From: CALREJ01 sp035547395
GTDB taxonomy: Bacteria > Patescibacteriota > Gracilibacteria > Peribacterales > Peribacteraceae
Direction of reading: 5' to 3'
Length of the DNA: 64,000 nucleotides
Assembly (NCBI GenBank): GCA_035547395.1
Contig: DASZVA010000010.1
Coordinates: 62,001 to 126,000, forward strand
Shown here: one piece after another, positions 62,298-64,000 of the stretch
Layout: each line of letters starts with the position of its first letter
Numbering within the stretch: position 1 is the stretch's first letter
Made by a program: the position numbers and the translations under genes
Notes under the pieces: model-generated
Seen by the model: the letters and a program-made list of their open reading frames with translations, nothing else
Told to the model about the DNA's origin: nothing
Databases searched by the model: none

Positions 62298-62960
62298 TTA
62301 TGGATGATTGGGATAGGCGTCGATCCATTGCGATAATTGCGATTGCACCGGAACGTATCCTTTAAAATCGATGGAGCTGCCTTTGTGCACGCTCACGTGC
62401 AGATGCTTGCGCTCGCCGTCGGTTTCATGGCTGTACCCAAGTCCGAGGTTGCCGATCGCGTCTCCCGTTTTTACCGCGTCGCCTTTGTTCTTCGTGATTG
62501 TATTCACGTTCAAATGTCCGTAGAGCACGGTGACCGATTGTTTCTGATAGGTACAGGATTGAATCATGACGCCGCCGTAGCCGCTTACCCATCCGCGATA
62601 CAGAACTGTCCCGTTGCAGATCGCGTGCGCGGTGACCGCTGCGTTTTTTTCAGATGCAAACGTTTCGAAATCCGTACCGGTATGGAAGCCCGTGAACCGT
62701 TCCGGTTGCACGGGGCTGCTTTGCGGCGATACGAAAATGCCGAACGGTTTTTTGATGATGCGATTCGCCGCATCAGGCAACGGATATGCAAAACCCGTGA
62801 CGGGATCATGCCCCAAAGACGTACCGGCAACAGAAGCAGCGGATGACGATGATGGAATCGACGAGATACTTTGCGACGACGGAGACGGTGCATCGGGCGG
62901 AGTCGTCGTGCAGGCGACGAGCGAAAGCGATGTGAAGAGGATGATGAGACGAGTCTTCAT
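62298..62960 (-). CDS. M23-family metallopeptidase lipoprotein
   Basis: 220 residues from the ATG at 62960 (MKTRLIILFTSLSLVAC), lipobox LVAC. A Ser-rich linker leads to a LytM/M23 domain: zinc ligands in FHTGTDFE (His, Asp) and HLHVSVH (His). It likely cuts peptidoglycan cross-bridges at the cell surface. TAGACT at 62976-62971 with TTCTCA 17 bp upstream is a likely promoter, 10 nt before the start. Confidence 0.88.
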   Translation of the reverse strand: MKTRLIILFTSLSLVACTTTPPDAPSPSSQSISSIPSSSSAASVAGTSLGHDPVTGFAYPLPDAANRIIKKPFGIFVSPQSSPVQPERFTGFHTGTDFETFASEKNAAVTAHAICNGTVLYRGWVSGYGGVMIQSCTYQKQSVTVLYGHLNVNTITKNKGDAVKTGDAIGNLGLGYSHETDGERKHLHVSVHKGSSIDFKGYVPVQSQLSQWIDAYPNHP

Positions 62961-63046
62961 GCAATCGCTGAGTCTACACGTTTTTATCGCGCTTGAGAAT
63001 CTGATACGTGTCACAGTTGGCATCGATCGACGTCATAGAAAAAGGT

Positions 63047-64000
63047 ATGTCATTCGCATCACTTCTGAAAAACAGCGCGGGCGCCTGGCAAAAGGATCAT
63101 GCATCGCAAATGGCGGCGAGTATCGCGTACTATGCGATTTTCGCGGTTGCGCCGACGCTTCTTCTGATCATCGCGCTCGCCGGCGTCTTTTTTGAAACGT
63201 CGACCGTGCAGCATGAGTTGATCGGACAGATTTCGCTGTACGTCAGCCCGCGCGTGGCCAGTTCCGTCGCGTCGATTCTCGCATCCGCGCATCAGTCGCC
63301 GCACAGCGGACTCGCGATGCTGATCAGCCTGATCGCGATGCTCGCCGGCGCGACGGGATTCGTGCTGGCATTGCAGGACGCGTTTAACATGATCTGGCAG
63401 GTGGAAGCGAAAAAAACGGAAAACGGCGTCTGGATGATCGTCTTCAAGAGAGCACTTTCCGTGCTCTTCGTCGTTGCAATGGGCATTCTCTTCATCGCGT
63501 CGGTCGTCGCGTCCGCCGCGCTCGGCGCGCTGCTGCATTCGCTGGTGATCCGATTCCCCGCCATGCAGATCCTGTTGCCCTCGATCGATTTCGTCGTGTC
63601 GTTCATTGTCGTGATTCTGCTCTTCGCGATTCTCTTCAAATTTCTCCCCGACGTTCGCGTCGGATGGAAAGATGTGTGGATCGGCGCCGCCGTCACCGCC
63701 ATCCTGTTTACGATCGGCAAGAGCCTGCTCGGGTGGTATTTGGGAAGCTCGAACGCGACGTCCGCGTACGGCGCCGCGGGATCGCTCATCATTCTGCTGC
63801 TGTGGGTCTACTACTCGGCGCAGATTTTGTTCTTCGGCGTGGAGATGACGAAAGTCTATGCCGCGGAGCGCCACCTCAAGATCGAACCACGGCATTATGC
63901 GCAGTATGCGGAGACGTCGAAAAAATCCGTGCGCAAGATCATCTTCCTGCCCGATCTCGCGACGATCATGGGTTTCCTCCTGATTGAATTTCAGGTCGCG
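63047..64000 (+). CDS. YihY/BrkB-family membrane protein, 3' end missing
   Basis: 318 codons are present from the ATG at 63047 and the frame runs off the right edge. MSFASLLKNSAGAWQKDHASQMAASIAYYAIFAVAPTLLLIIALAG matches the family N-terminus (family motif QxAASIAYY). Family ALQDAFNMIWQVE and TSAYGAAGSLIILLLWVYYSAQILFFGVEMTKVYA are present, with six helices. Family is inner-membrane, function unclear (formerly called RNase BN). A second C-terminal helical extension begins at about residue 300 (KIIFLPDLATIMGFLL). An AAAGGT lies directly before the ATG. Confidence 0.88.
   Translation, partial: MSFASLLKNSAGAWQKDHASQMAASIAYYAIFAVAPTLLLIIALAGVFFETSTVQHELIGQISLYVSPRVASSVASILASAHQSPHSGLAMLISLIAMLAGATGFVLALQDAFNMIWQVEAKKTENGVWMIVFKRALSVLFVVAMGILFIASVVASAALGALLHSLVIRFPAMQILLPSIDFVVSFIVVILLFAILFKFLPDVRVGWKDVWIGAAVTAILFTIGKSLLGWYLGSSNATSAYGAAGSLIILLLWVYYSAQILFFGVEMTKVYAAERHLKIEPRHYAQYAETSKKSVRKIIFLPDLATIMGFLLIEFQVA

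Overview
The window looks like a chromosome segment of a Candidate Phyla Radiation (Patescibacteria) bacterium, possibly from the Peribacteria/Peregrinibacteria group. This is inferred from gene content. TGA is used as a stop throughout, so the UGA=Gly code of Gracilibacteria is excluded. Genes are tightly packed. There are sortase-type and lipoprotein surface features, many short membrane proteins of unknown function, and very long modular surface proteins. I see no rRNA, tRNA, CRISPR array, phage or transposase gene.

Layout. 1-1.3 kb: the start of a coiled-coil protein running off the left edge. 1.5-12.4 kb: a small secreted Cys-rich protein behind a consensus promoter, PolX, an unknown protein, small membrane and zinc-ribbon proteins, an aspartoacylase-family hydrolase, an MFS exporter, O6-alkylguanine-DNA alkyltransferase, TypA and a Ser/Ala/Gly-rich surface protein. 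12.4-15.9 kb: a Ca2+-type P-ATPase and a lipoprotein. 16.1-39.4 kb (minus): a two-gene operon whose second gene encodes a 6,492-residue membrane-anchored surface protein with six LamG-like modules; the first encodes its 1,258-residue secreted partner. 39.5-43.8 kb (minus): DedA, a CopC-CopD fusion and a secreted partner. 43.9-50.2 kb (plus): a YtkA-like protein, a zinc/manganese-type ABC transporter with a Fur-family regulator and a 23-bp palindromic operator, then two YibE/F membrane proteins. 50.3-56.2 kb: small membrane proteins including an SPW protein, a Sel1 lipoprotein, an LPG-synthase C-terminal-domain protein, a class F sortase, an orphan STAS protein and DipZ. 56.3-59.0 kb: a MarR-regulated efflux operon. 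59.0-64.0 kb: an unknown protein, a phosphoesterase, an SdpR/SdpI pair, an M23 lipoprotein and a BrkB-family protein cut by the right edge.

Themes. Much of the window serves the cell envelope: surface display, metal handling and export. The zinc and copper blocks are adjacent and divergent, and could be co-regulated. At least thirteen genes have a TANNNT or near-TANNNT (-10) hexamer 6-9 nt before the start codon, which implies widespread leaderless transcription. I used this signal to choose several starts. The strongest candidate for something new is the giant surface-protein operon; the leaderless pattern and the metal-homeostasis block come next.
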